Assembly (NCBI GenBank): GCA_046350295.1
Contig: JAXMAR010000015.1
Span: forward strand, 62,001-126,000
Reading direction: 5' to 3'
Source of the DNA: JAXMAR01 sp046350295
Lineage (GTDB): Bacteria > Planctomycetota > Planctomycetia > Gemmatales > Gemmataceae
DNA length: 64,000 bases
A model generated the notes under the pieces. The model ran no database searches, had not been told where the DNA came from, and was given only the letters and a program-made list of their open reading frames with translations. Both the position numbers and the translations under genes were made by a program. Below, piece by piece: positions 17,795 to 26,637 of this stretch (within the stretch, counting starts at the first letter, position 1; each line of letters starts with the position of its first letter).

Positions 17795-18734
17795 GGCTGC
17801 AAGCGAGTGACGATCAACAACGTGCCGCCCACCGCCTCCCTGAGCGGCCCTGCGACGACGTTGCCCGGCGTTTCGGTCACGTTCACCCTCGCGGCGACGG
17901 ACCCGTCGCAGCCGGACCAGGCCGCCGGCTTCACCTACGCCATCAACTGGGGCGACGGCTACAGCCAATCGGTCACGGGCCTCAGCGGCAAGACGACGTC
18001 GCACACCTTCGCCAGCGCCGGTCTGTACACCGTCAGCATGACCGCCACCGACAAGGACCACGGCGTCAGCAAGCCGGTCACGCAACTGGTCGCCGTCCAG
18101 GGGATGGCCATGCACGGCACGGAGCTGGTGATCGTCGGCACGCAGGGGACGATGTCATCCAGGTCAATCCCGGCGGCGGCGCCCCGGAAATCAAGGTCAA
18201 GCTCAACGGAACGCAGCAGACCTTCCTGGGCGTCACTCGCATGTCATCCATGCGCTCGGCGGCAATGACAATGTCCAGGTCGTCGGCGGGATCACTCTGC
18301 CCACCGAAATCTACGGCGGCGACGGCAATGACGCCCTTCGCGGAGGCGGCGGCTTCAACCTCATCGACGGCGGCGCCGGCGACGATGTCATCACGGGCGG
18401 CGTAAGGAACGACGTCCTCATCGGCGGCGCCGGCTCCGACACCATCAATGGCGGACAGGGCGACGACTTGGTTCTGGCCGGCCTGTTCCTCGACGGCGCC
18501 GCCTTCCAGGATCGCCAGAGCGCGCTGCGCTCGGTCCAGTCCACGTGGTCACCCTCGTCGTACGACGCCCGTACCCAGGCGCTGCGCCTGTTCCTTGCCG
18601 ACAAGGTCGCCGACGACGGCGCCGCCGATACCCTCAGCGGCGGCGCGGGACAGGACTGGTTTTTTGCCAGCCTGTGCGGCCCCAATCGCGATCGGATTCT
18701 CGATCTGGCTTTCGGCGAACTGGCGGAGAGTTGA
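17794..18734 (+). pseudogene. Duplicated, frameshifted 3' end of the giant exported gene
   Basis: Nearly identical to 12262-13212: the last PKD domain (ASLSGPATTLPGVSVTFTLA), then MAMHGTELVIVGTQG, the RTX block and the same tail ending at a stop. Two single-base deletions break the frame: one G lost at about 18148 (CAGGGGACGAT against CAGGGGGACGAT) and one T at about 18243 (CGCATGTC against CGCATTGTC). The copy has no 5' end, starting in the truncated IscA-type gene and finishing precisely at the stop codon. The 18468-18734 frame is open but has no independent start signal. Confidence 0.88.
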
Positions 18735-18812
18735 TAGCCTGGCCGATTCAGGCGCCGCTACGGCGCGGGGCAGGCGTTTCTGCCGGTCCCGCGTTCAAGT
18801 CCTTGCTTGCCA

Positions 18813-18882
18813 GGGCCTTGTCTGCGTTTTTTTTGGGCGGACTGCAAATCCGCCAGCCCCGGTTCGAATCCGGGAAGGGCCT
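18813..18882 (+). tRNA. tRNA-Cys (GCA)-like sequence with an aberrant D-arm
   Basis: The anticodon arm GCGGA-CTGCAAA-TCCGC (anticodon GCA), T-arm CCCGG-TTCGAAT-CCGGG, 3' acceptor AAGGGCC and U73 are canonical for tRNA-Cys. The 5' acceptor GGGCCTT pairs with one mismatch. The D-arm region is GTCTGCGTTTTTTTTGG, with no AGCTCAG box and no stem. It is either a tRNA whose 5' part was replaced or a pseudo-tRNA. Confidence 0.5.
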
Positions 18883-19040
18883 CTTCTCCCCTATCGGCAT
18901 GCTGTTTACGTCTTGTACACGCTCGTGAACCATTTCTTTCCACGCCCTTCTGCAAAAGCCTCCAAAAAACCGTTGCTCTGGCGTCCTCGTCGTGACAGAA
19001 TAAGAAGGCCTGTGAGGGGAAGTCATTTCGAGGTAACGAC

Positions 19041-21284
19041 ATGAAACGTACGCTGATCGCGCTGGGCCTTGCCGGCGCCTGTCTTTACGACGCCGGCTCG
19101 GCCGCCGCCGATTTCATCTGGGTGCGCGTCAACGTCACGCAGATGGCGAAGATCGTGGATGGCCTCAAGTCCGGTGGCGGCGGCGCCGGGGCAAGCATGG
19201 TTGGCGGCGCCGGCATGATTGGCGCCCCCGGCATGATCGGAGGAGGAAGGGGCGGTGGCGCCGGCATGATCGGTGGGCCCCCTCCGGGCATGATGGGGAA
19301 GGGACCGGGCATGATCGGTGGTCCTCCCGGCATGATCGGCGGTCCTCCGGGAATGATCGGTGGCCCTCCCGGCATGATCGGCGGTCCTGGCATGGTCGGT
19401 GGTGTCGGCATGGTCGGGGGCCCCGGTATGGTTGGCGGTCCCGGCATGGTCGGGGGGCCCGGAATGGTTGGCGGCGTCGGCTTCGTCGGCTCGAGCGAAC
19501 CGGAAACGCCCAAGGGGGGCCTCGGCATCGGCGAGCCCGGTGACGTCTGGGTTTACGCCTGCCTCGACGCCAAGAGCATGACGCCCCACACTTTGCCGAC
19601 GGTTCGCTTCCTCAATCTCGTCGACCTCGATCAGCGCTGGGGCATGAAGTCCGTGTCCTTCCCGTTCTACGGTCCGATGTTGACCCCGGGCTCGCCCGTC
19701 TTCAAGGTCATGAGCCTTCAGCCGATCACGCTGAAACGAGAGTCGTACGCCGCGGAGTTCGCCAAGAAGCTCAAGAAGGGCGCTTCGCTGGATCTGGCGC
19801 AATTCGCTTTGCGCCACGGCCTGCTTCGGGAGTTCCACCAGGTGATGGACGAGATCGGCAAGAAGGATGGCGGCGATCCGGTCTACAAGGCGTACGCCCA
19901 GCTGCGTGGCGAGATGAAGAAGCCCGTGACGGCGCCGGACCCCGCCCTGAAGGAGGTGCTGACTCGCCTTACCGAGGAGCGCTACGCCAAGTTCGTCCGC
20001 AGCGACGCGGACCCCGGGCACTTCGCCATCTACAACACGATGCAAGACAGGGAAGAAAACAAGGCGTTTATGCAGCGCCGGCTGGTCCGGCTCGAGGAGT
20101 CATTCGAAACGTTCTACTACTGGTTCGTCGTGAAGAAGTTGCCCGTCCCCGGGATGCCCAAGCACCAGCTGGTTGTCGTGCTTGTCGACAAGATCCGCGA
20201 CTACGAAAGCCAGCAGGACTACTGGGGCCGGCCGCCGACCGCCTACCATGGCTTCACGCCGGCTCGCGATAACGTGATCGTGCTCTCCGCCAAGAGCACG
20301 GACAAGGGCTTCCTCGAGTTCGAAAAACGCATCGACGAGATGCTCGCGATCAAGGCCCTGAATGCGGCGAGTCTCAGACGGGAAGACTTCGTTTCCGCGG
20401 ACCTCTGGAAACGAAAGGATGCGGCCACGTATGCGCCCTCCTACTCGCTCCTGCAAATGTTCTCGGTGATTCACCGGGCCATCGAGGAGGATGCGGATCG
20501 CGTCACCCTCAATCACGAGGTGACCCGCCAGCTCCTCGTGTCCAGCGGCTTGATCCCGCGCGGCGTCAAGGCGCCCGAATGGCTGATGGAGGGGCTCGCC
20601 AGTTATTTCGAGACCCCCCCGGCCGCGCCGTATGTGAAGATCGGGGCGCCCAACTGGGCCCACGCCGTCGCTTTCAACTATTTCCGCAAGGAACGCAAGA
20701 TCGACGACGACAAGGCGGAGGTTGACAAGGCCGCCGAGCTTTTCATGGACGTGGTGACCGATGAGGTCTTCCGCAAGGCGCACCGGTTAAGAGAGGAGCT
20801 AAGGGATGCTAAGGACCGCGAGGCGCAGAACCGCAGAATCCATGAGGAATACCGCTTCGCCCGCGCGGCCTCGTGGGCGCTTGTCTACTATCTCATCGAG
20901 GAAAAGAAGACCGATCAGCTTCTCAAGTTCCGCGACGAACTGAGCAAGATGCCGCGCGACCTCGACCTCGACGGGAAGATCCTGTCCCGACTCTTCGGTC
21001 AGTCGTTCGATCTCGTCGATCGCAGGACCGGCGGCCTGGACGCCAACGCCGTCAAGATCATGGCGCGGACTTGGCTCGAGCGCGTCGCCGCCGCGCCCGT
21101 CGAGATTCCGTTCCTCGAACAGGAAGGGCTGCGCATTCTCGAGTACGAGGCGACGCCCCCCAAGAAGGCGCCGCCGGCAGGCACGTTCCCACCGGGCTAC
21201 GGACCGCCCGGGGCGCCGCCGGGCGCGCCGCCGTCTTTCGGTTCGCCGCCCGGCGCGCCCAGGGGCATGGGCCGCCGCGATTGA
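19041..21284 (+). CDS. Exported Gly/Met-rich protein with a DUF1570-like (gluzincin-type) domain
   Basis: A 747-residue protein. Residues 1-24 form a signal peptide (MKRTLIALGLAGACLYDAGS). About 52-150 is a low-complexity block of GPPGMIGG and GPGMVGG repeats. The central and C-terminal part resembles planctomycete DUF1570 peptidase-like proteins: LNHEVTRQLLVSSG around residues 490-503 and EWLMEGLASYFE from 513. The usual motif is HExxH; here it is HEVTR (492-496), so the second zinc-binding His is replaced by Arg and peptidase activity is doubtful. The C-terminus is Pro/Gly-rich (PPGAPPSFGSPPGAP). Envelope or secreted; role unknown. Confidence 0.82.
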   Translation: MKRTLIALGLAGACLYDAGSAAADFIWVRVNVTQMAKIVDGLKSGGGGAGASMVGGAGMIGAPGMIGGGRGGGAGMIGGPPPGMMGKGPGMIGGPPGMIGGPPGMIGGPPGMIGGPGMVGGVGMVGGPGMVGGPGMVGGPGMVGGVGFVGSSEPETPKGGLGIGEPGDVWVYACLDAKSMTPHTLPTVRFLNLVDLDQRWGMKSVSFPFYGPMLTPGSPVFKVMSLQPITLKRESYAAEFAKKLKKGASLDLAQFALRHGLLREFHQVMDEIGKKDGGDPVYKAYAQLRGEMKKPVTAPDPALKEVLTRLTEERYAKFVRSDADPGHFAIYNTMQDREENKAFMQRRLVRLEESFETFYYWFVVKKLPVPGMPKHQLVVVLVDKIRDYESQQDYWGRPPTAYHGFTPARDNVIVLSAKSTDKGFLEFEKRIDEMLAIKALNAASLRREDFVSADLWKRKDAATYAPSYSLLQMFSVIHRAIEEDADRVTLNHEVTRQLLVSSGLIPRGVKAPEWLMEGLASYFETPPAAPYVKIGAPNWAHAVAFNYFRKERKIDDDKAEVDKAAELFMDVVTDEVFRKAHRLREELRDAKDREAQNRRIHEEYRFARAASWALVYYLIEEKKTDQLLKFRDELSKMPRDLDLDGKILSRLFGQSFDLVDRRTGGLDANAVKIMARTWLERVAAAPVEIPFLEQEGLRILEYEATPPKKAPPAGTFPPGYGPPGAPPGAPPSFGSPPGAPRGMGRRD
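19195..19485 (+). repeat. In-frame tandem repeat encoding GPPGMIGG / GPGMVGG
   Basis: Imperfect 21-24-bp units of the type GGCATGATCGGCGGTCCTCC recur about 12 times within the coding region. The reading frame is kept throughout, so the array can vary in length without breaking the protein. Confidence 0.8.
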
Positions 21285-21306
21285 GGCCCGCCGACGCGAC
21301 TTCAAC

Positions 21307-21335
21307 AACGGCGCCAGGCAGAGCCTGGCGCCGTT
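21307..21335 (+). terminator. Stem-loop terminator between convergent genes
   Basis: A perfect 13-bp stem (AACGGCGCCAGGC/GCCTGGCGCCGTT) with loop AGA, just after the DUF1570-like gene and before the 3' end of polX. TTTCACTT follows on the plus strand. Confidence 0.7.
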
Positions 21336-21363
21336 TCACTTCCGGATGGCGGGACGGCGCCCG

Positions 21364-23115
21364 TCAGCGTTTCCTTTGCTTCATTCGCGCCAGCGCCCTG
21401 GTCACTTCCGCCAGGCTTTGCGTGTTGAACACGTCCCCTTTTTCCAGCCAGCCGCGCCGCGCCACGTTCACGCCCCAACGGGTGTAGGCGATCTCCCCCG
21501 GCGCATGCGCGTCCGGATTGATCACCAGCTTCACCCCCAGCGCCCGCGCCCGCTTGCATTGCACCCAGTCGATGTCCAGCCGCTGCGGGCTGGCGTTGAT
21601 CTCGATCATCGTGCCGTGCTCCGCCGCCGCCTTGAGGACCGCGTCGAGGTCCACCTTGTAGGCGTCGCGGCGCAGGATGAGCCGGCCGGTCGCGTGTCCC
21701 AGCATCGTCACTTTCGGATGAGACACGGCGCGCACGATGCGCCGCGTCATGTCCTCCTGCGTCTGGCCGAAGTGCGTGTGCACGCTGGCGACGACATAGT
21801 CGAACGTCTCCAGCACCTCGTCCGGAAAGTCGAGGGCGCCGTCCGCCAGGATATCGCACTCGGTCCCCTTAAAGACGTGGAAGCCACGGAGACGACCGTT
21901 CAGCTCGTCGATCCGCTCCTGCTGCTCGCGAACGCGCTCGGGGGTCAGGCCGTTGGCCATCTTGAGCGATTGCGAGTGATCGCCGATGCCCAGGTACTTG
22001 AGGCCGAGCTTCCGCGCCGCGTTCGCCATCTCTTCGAGCGTGGCGGCGCCGTCGCTCCAGTCGGTGTGGCAATGGAAGACGCCGGTCAAGTCCCCCCCGG
22101 CAATCAACGCGGGGAGTTCATGGCGGGCGGCCGCGGCGATCTCCCCCGTGTTCTCGCGCAGCTCCGGCGGCACATAATCCAGATCGAGCGCCTTGTAGAT
22201 GTCCGCCTCGTCCTTGCAGGCGACGCTCTTCTTCTCTCCCACCAGCTCGTACTCGTTGAGCTTGAGGCCATACTCGATGGCCCGCTGCCGCATCGCGACG
22301 TTGTGTTCCTTGCTGCCGGTAAAATAATTGAGAGCGAAGGGGAACTGCTTGTCGGAAACGACGCGCAGGTCGGCTTGCAGGACAACCTTGGCGCCCCCCT
22401 CCTCGTACGCCATCACCATGACGCTCGACTTGGTCTCCCCCTGGGCGATCACCTTCTGGACCTGCGGCAGAGTGACAAACGCCTTCATGATCGGCCCGGC
22501 GTCGTCCGCGCTGATGAGGAGATCGATGTCCGCGACGGTCTCGCGCCGCCGCCGCACGCTGCCGCAGACCTCCAGGCGCCTCACGCCGCGGACTTTCCTC
22601 ATCCCTTCGACGAGCAGATCGGAGAGCGCCATCGCCTCGTCGAGGCGGACGCGCCGGCCCATCTGGCCGAGGAAGGCGAGCCCTTCCAGGATCTTGTCCT
22701 GCGTCTTCTGGCCGAAGCCCTTGATGGTGGCGACGCGGCCGTCCTGGCAGGCGGCACGCAGCTTGTCCAGGTCGTCAATGCCGAGCTGCTCGTAAAGAAG
22801 CTTGACCTTCTTGGGGCCCATGCTCGGCAGGCGCAGCATCTCGATGAGCCCGGCGGGGGTCTTCTTCTTCAGCTCATCGTAGAAGGGGAGGCCGCCGGTC
22901 TTGACGAGCGTGCTGATCTTGTCCTTGAGCGTGGAGCCGATGCCCGGGATCGTGCCGAGTTGATCGGCGGCGACCAGCTCATCGAGGTTCTCCTCGAGCT
23001 GCGCGATGGCGCGGCCGGCGTTGTGATAGGCGTTGCAGCGGAAGGAGTTCTCGCCCTGCAGCTCGAGGATGGTCCCGATCTCTTCGAGGATGGCGGCGAC
23101 TTCGTTCTTGTCCAT
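21364..23115 (-). CDS. polX: DNA polymerase X family protein with PHP domain
   Basis: A 583-residue protein, the usual length for bacterial PolX. The N-terminal 8-kDa-type region and helix-hairpin-helix motifs are visible (IPGIGSTLKDKISTLVKTGG and LPSMGPKKVKLLYEQLGI). The catalytic DxD is VADIDLLIS (D196, D198). The C-terminal PHP domain starts at about 342 with metal-binding FHCHTDWSDG (H348, H350) and ends near GVKLVINPDAHAPGE. It is expected to fill short gaps in base-excision repair, with the PHP domain giving 3'-5' exonuclease or phosphatase activity. Alone on its strand between two hairpins. Confidence 0.93.
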   Translation of the reverse strand: MDKNEVAAILEEIGTILELQGENSFRCNAYHNAGRAIAQLEENLDELVAADQLGTIPGIGSTLKDKISTLVKTGGLPFYDELKKKTPAGLIEMLRLPSMGPKKVKLLYEQLGIDDLDKLRAACQDGRVATIKGFGQKTQDKILEGLAFLGQMGRRVRLDEAMALSDLLVEGMRKVRGVRRLEVCGSVRRRRETVADIDLLISADDAGPIMKAFVTLPQVQKVIAQGETKSSVMVMAYEEGGAKVVLQADLRVVSDKQFPFALNYFTGSKEHNVAMRQRAIEYGLKLNEYELVGEKKSVACKDEADIYKALDLDYVPPELRENTGEIAAAARHELPALIAGGDLTGVFHCHTDWSDGAATLEEMANAARKLGLKYLGIGDHSQSLKMANGLTPERVREQQERIDELNGRLRGFHVFKGTECDILADGALDFPDEVLETFDYVVASVHTHFGQTQEDMTRRIVRAVSHPKVTMLGHATGRLILRRDAYKVDLDAVLKAAAEHGTMIEINASPQRLDIDWVQCKRARALGVKLVINPDAHAPGEIAYTRWGVNVARRGWLEKGDVFNTQSLAEVTRALARMKQRKR

Positions 23116-23170
23116 GGCGGCGTCCTCCAGGAGAGGACCAGCGGGGCGCAGCCCTCGACAAAACGCAAAG

Positions 23171-23194
23171 GCTCCGGGGCCTACGCCCCGGAGC
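23171..23194 (-). terminator. Stem-loop after the PseG-like gene
   Basis: A perfect 10-bp stem GCTCCGGGGC/GCCCCGGAGC with loop CTAC, between the stop of the PseG-like gene (23236) and the start of polX (23115), both on the minus strand. It would isolate polX transcription. Confidence 0.65.
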
Positions 23195-23235
23195 TGGTAA
23201 CTGTCGCCTTCATTGTACGTAGGCCGCGGCCTTCT

Positions 23236-24342
23236 TCACGCCGCCATCTCCATCGTCCCGATCGTCGGCGTCGGGCGGTGCAGCATGATCTCCAGACCGT
23301 TGACGATGCGGTCGGCGCCCCGGCCGTCGATCAGCTTGCGGCCGTTGCGCGCCATGGCCTGGCGCTCGAGAGGATCGGTGAGGAGGTTCTGCACGGCGAG
23401 GCGGATCGTCTGAGCGGAGACGTTCTCGTGCCAGCCGAGGCAGGAGGCGCAGCCCTCCTCCTCCATGCGCTGGGCGTTGGGCCAGTGAGACTCCTGCTGG
23501 AGGATCATGAGTTGCGGCACGCCGACGCAGGCGAGCTCGAGGGACCAGCCGCTGCCGTTGGTGACGGCGAAGTGGCAGCGGACGATGCGGGCGACGATCT
23601 CGGGCGGATCGATGGCCAACTCGAGGCGCTCGGGTTGCTGCGTCGCCAGGTCCTGGAGCTTGTCGAAATCCGGGTGCTCGCGCCGCAGGACGACGTCGAC
23701 GCGGCCCACCTTCGGCATCGCCAGCATCAGCTTCGTCAGCTCCAGCGTCTTGCCGTTCGGATCATCCTCCCCCAGCGCGACCAGGGCGCGAAACTGTCCG
23801 CTCCCCGCCTTGCCGGCAGGCGCCGGCAGCGGGGCCGGCTCCTGCGCCCGCGTGGGCCGGTGCCGGCGAATCTCGGGGCGCACCAGGGTATAGCGCCGCC
23901 CCATCAGGACCTGGGCGCCGGGGGTGAACTCGTAGCTCTCGCGGCTCGGGCCGAGGAGCGGGTTGAGCAGGAGCTGGCCCGGAAAGGGGAGCAGCCCTTG
24001 ATGGTCGAGCGACACCAGGAACGTCCCGGTGGCGGCCAGCTCGCACAGATAGTCCTGCGGCGTCTCGGCGTCGAGCACGATGGCGGCCGGTTTCAGCTTG
24101 CGGACCTGCTGCAGCACCTGACCGAGGTCGTCGAACGAGCCGGCCGGATGCTCGGCGGGGATCCATTCATTGCCGATGCGCTTGACGGGCAAGGCCAGGT
24201 GGCGTGGATCGAGCTGGGACAGGAAGTGCGTCGGCCGGCGCCGCCGCTGGAGGGCGGCGGAGAAAACCATGCAGCGGGCGAGCCGTTCGTAGCCGGCTTC
24301 GGGCGTGGCGTCGACGCGAAACAGAATGGGGTTGCGATTCAT
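23236..24342 (-). CDS. PseG/SpsG-like nucleotide-sugar hydrolase or glycosyltransferase-fold protein
   Basis: A 368-residue protein. The N-terminus NPILFRVDATPEAGYERLAR matches the PseG/SpsG start (FRVDAS-x-GxGHxxRC), but the active-site His of GxGH is Glu here (GYERLARC), so hydrolase activity is uncertain. A C-terminal GT-B nucleotide-binding half is visible (VTNGSGWSLELACVGVPQLM, then QTIRLAVQNLLTDP). PseG removes UDP in pseudaminic acid synthesis, but no other sialic or pseudaminic acid genes are nearby, so a role in surface glycan synthesis is inference only. Confidence 0.65.
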   Translation of the reverse strand: MNRNPILFRVDATPEAGYERLARCMVFSAALQRRRRPTHFLSQLDPRHLALPVKRIGNEWIPAEHPAGSFDDLGQVLQQVRKLKPAAIVLDAETPQDYLCELAATGTFLVSLDHQGLLPFPGQLLLNPLLGPSRESYEFTPGAQVLMGRRYTLVRPEIRRHRPTRAQEPAPLPAPAGKAGSGQFRALVALGEDDPNGKTLELTKLMLAMPKVGRVDVVLRREHPDFDKLQDLATQQPERLELAIDPPEIVARIVRCHFAVTNGSGWSLELACVGVPQLMILQQESHWPNAQRMEEEGCASCLGWHENVSAQTIRLAVQNLLTDPLERQAMARNGRKLIDGRGADRIVNGLEIMLHRPTPTIGTMEMAA

Positions 24343-24933
24343 GCCTCTTGCGTTCCTTCAAGGACATGGGGGATGGGGGGGGCCATCCGGCAAGCGCGAA
24401 CAAGGAGACCGGGGCGCACACCGAGCGCAAACGGAGTCCGGGCGGAGGAGCGCGGGTCCGCGGCGAGTCACTCGGGTCTAAGCGCCTGGAGGTAGGAAAA
24501 GGATGGGAGGTCGTGGTGTGGTGTCCGGATGAATCCGTTCATCCCTGCCTCATCTCGGGGTGGCCTCGAACTGCCTTGTTCCGGGCCGGCGTCGCCAGGG
24601 TTCCGTTCCTCGCGACGGGCGGAATCTTACAACGAAGGCTTTCACAAAAAAAAGACCAAGTGAAAAAAGGGCGCCAGCCGAGCGGAGGAGCGGGCGTTTG
24701 CCGCCTGGTCCTGGGCTCGGATGGAGGTGAGCGTCCGCGTTTTGTTCGGTTCCGCTTTGCCGCTCGCCGACAGGAAGAGCCGGTGGGTCCGGTCGGGCAC
24801 GATCTGGCTAGGAGCCGGCGCCTATCGACATTGCGGTCGTCCGTCCCGCGCGTCGCGTCCGCTTGCGGTTCACGCGCAGCCTCACCGCGCCGGCTCCTCA
24901 ACCAAACGCGCCGGGCTTGACCGGATCGGCGCC

Positions 24934-24957
24934 GGTCGTTCCGCGCGGAACCGACCC
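24934..24957. promoter_or_regulatory. parS-like palindrome 1
   Basis: GGTCGTTCCGCGCGGAACCGACC: core GTTCCGCGCGGAAC with symmetric GGTCG/CGACC flanks and one extra base. It is close to the ParB-binding consensus TGTTTCACGTGAAACA and lies about 130 bp before the parB remnant. Alternatively it is a binding site for an unrelated dimeric regulator. Confidence 0.5.
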
Positions 24958-24973
24958 TGCCGCCTGGCGAAGA

Positions 24974-24989
24974 TGTTCCGCGCGGAACA
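24974..24989. promoter_or_regulatory. parS-like palindrome 2
   Basis: TGTTCCGCGCGGAACA is a perfect 16-bp palindrome sharing 12 of 16 positions with the parS consensus TGTTTCACGTGAAACA, including all outer TGTT/AACA positions. It lies about 100 bp upstream of the parB start. Confidence 0.65.
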
Positions 24990-25086
24990 CCTGTGCCGCC
25001 GGCTCGCGTTTCACTTCTGCTTGTCCCCGCTCCGGTCCCGTTGTAGAATCCCGGCCGGTTGCAACCTCAAGGAGGAGGAAGAGGCG

Positions 25087-25935
25087 ATGGAAAAGAAACG
25101 ACTTGGACGCGGCCTAGATGCTCTTCTGGGCGGGCCCGCGGAAGGCGAGACGGCGCCGCTGGGAAGCGAGATCCGCCTCGACCAGATTCACGAGAACCCC
25201 TGGCAGCCGCGGCGCTTTGACCAGGACGAGCTGTCCGCCTTGAGCGCCGGCGTTCGCACCCACGGCATCCTCCAGCCGCTGGTGGTGCGCCAGGCGGCAG
25301 ATGGCTATCAACTGATCGCGGGCGAACGTCGACTAAGGGCGGCGCGGGAGGCTGGCCTGGCGACCGTGCCGGTGCGCGTCGTCGACTTCAACGATCAGCA
25401 GGTGCTCGAGGCCGCCCTCGTGGAGAACATCCACCGCGCCGGACCTCAACCCGATCGAGAAGGCGCGGGCTTCAGGAATACCTCGAGCGTTTCCAGCATG
25501 AGCCACGACCAAGCTGGCGCAGCCGCCTCGGTCTGGCCCGCACGACGATCACCAGCCTCGTCAACCTGCTCGAACTGACGCCCGAGGTGCAGGACGGCGT
25601 TCGCGTCGGCCAGATCAGCGAGGCCCACGCCAAGCTGCTGAAGGAGTGAAGAGCAAGGAGCGGCAGATCTGCTCTACAAGCAGATCGTCGCCATGGGCCT
25701 CTCCGTGAAGGCGACCGAAACGCTCGTGAGGCAGGTCAAGCCCGCCGCCAGCCGCGCGAGCGGGAAGCGACCGAGCACAAGACGCCGCATGTCCGCAGCC
25801 TGGAGGAGGAGCTCGCGGCAAAAACTCGCCACTCCCGTCGAGATCCGCGTCCAAGGGAAGGATAGGGGGCAAGTGATCATCCGTTTCGAATCGAACGATG
25901 ACTTCGAGCGCGTGGTCGAGCAGTTGCGGAAGTGA
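25087..25935 (+). pseudogene. parB: ParB/Spo0J-type chromosome partitioning protein, multiply frameshifted
   Basis: An intact 5' third from ATG after AAGGAGGAGGAAGAGGCG: MEKKRLGRGLDALLGG, IRLDQIHENPWQPRR and the CTP-binding motif GERRLRAAREAG. From about 25442 the ParB sequence continues in changing frames: LNPIEKAR, QEYLERFQ, LGLARTTITSLVNLLEL, EVQDGVRVGQISEAHAKLL, then the C-terminal dimerisation part KLATPVEIRV...FERVVEQLRK. I count roughly eight or more one-base indels within about 450 bp. ParB binds parS and loads SMC; this copy could make only the N-terminal domain. A second intact copy elsewhere, or sequence errors, would explain it. Confidence 0.82.
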
Positions 25936-26067
25936 CCGGGGCCTGCCGCGGCTTCGTGCCCCCGGGGAGCCGACGATTTTGACGGCCGGGACCGCTCGCC
26001 GACGCCCGTTCCGATCCGAAGATAGCGGCGGCCCCTGAACCTGCTCGACCTCCACGGTATCCTCACC

Positions 26068-26589
26068 ATGAAGCGTCTCCTCGTCATCATCCTCGCCCTG
26101 CCTTTCGTCGCCGGCGCGGCCGGCGATGCGGGCAAGGACTGGAAGCCGTTCCATTCCAAGGAGGGGGGCTACGATGTGCTCGTCCCCGGGATCCCGCTCG
26201 AGTCGATCCAGATCGCCAAGACCGGGCTGGGCACGCTCGAGCTGAAGATGCTCCTGGTCGAGCTGAAGAAGGAGAACGCGGCGTTCGTCGTCAGCTTCGC
26301 CGACTTTCCCGAAGGCGCCTTCAAGGGCGCCGACGATGAGAAGCGGCTCAACTTCGCCCGCAACGGCGCCGTGACCAGCGCCAAGGGGAGGTTGAAAGCG
26401 GAAAAGAAGATCGCGCTGGGCAAGTACCCCGGCCGCGAGCTGCTCATCGAGAACGACAAGGGCGCCGTGCGGACCCGCGTCTACGCCGTGGAGATGCGGC
26501 TGTACCAGACGGTCGTCTCCGGCTCGAAGGCGTTCGTACACAGCAAGGACGCGGAGCGCTTCCTCGACTCCTTCAAGCTCAGCAAGTGA
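26068..26589 (+). CDS. Small exported protein of unknown function
   Basis: A 173-residue protein with a signal peptide (MKRLLVIILALPFVAGAAG, cleavage near 19-21). The mature part is a compact alpha/beta sequence (DWKPFHSKEGGYDVLVPG, FVVSFADFPEGAF, YPGRELLIENDKGAVRTRVY) ending AERFLDSFKL. This pattern recurs in planctomycete secreted proteins and resembles PsbP/DcrB-like folds by eye, but I assign no function. It stands alone before tRNA-Pro. Confidence 0.8.
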   Translation: MKRLLVIILALPFVAGAAGDAGKDWKPFHSKEGGYDVLVPGIPLESIQIAKTGLGTLELKMLLVELKKENAAFVVSFADFPEGAFKGADDEKRLNFARNGAVTSAKGRLKAEKKIALGKYPGRELLIENDKGAVRTRVYAVEMRLYQTVVSGSKAFVHSKDAERFLDSFKLSK

Positions 26590-26637
26590 GTGGTCCCCGC
26601 TGGATTTCCGAGGGGGGAAGCGATACGGTAAAAAGAA

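Larger units (their letters stand above)
24343..25086. other. Divergent intergenic region upstream of the parB remnant
   Basis: About 740 bases with no convincing gene; open frames on both strands are arginine-rich shadows. It holds an A-rich stretch near 24644-24668 and two parS-like palindromes near the parB end. parA, which normally precedes parB, is absent. Confidence 0.6.

Noticed and set aside
18468..18734. Separate 88-codon gene (MVLAGLFLDGAAFQDRQ...)
   Set aside because: It is the frame-shifted tail of the duplicated giant-gene end, with no start signal of its own.
21346..24495. 1,049-codon plus-strand open frame
   Set aside because: It is the shadow of polX and the PseG-like gene, both of which show conserved motifs on the minus strand.
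24934..24989. Origin of replication next to parB
   Set aside because: No dnaA gene, no DnaA-box cluster and no A+T-rich unwinding region was recognised; the parS-like sites alone do not show an origin.
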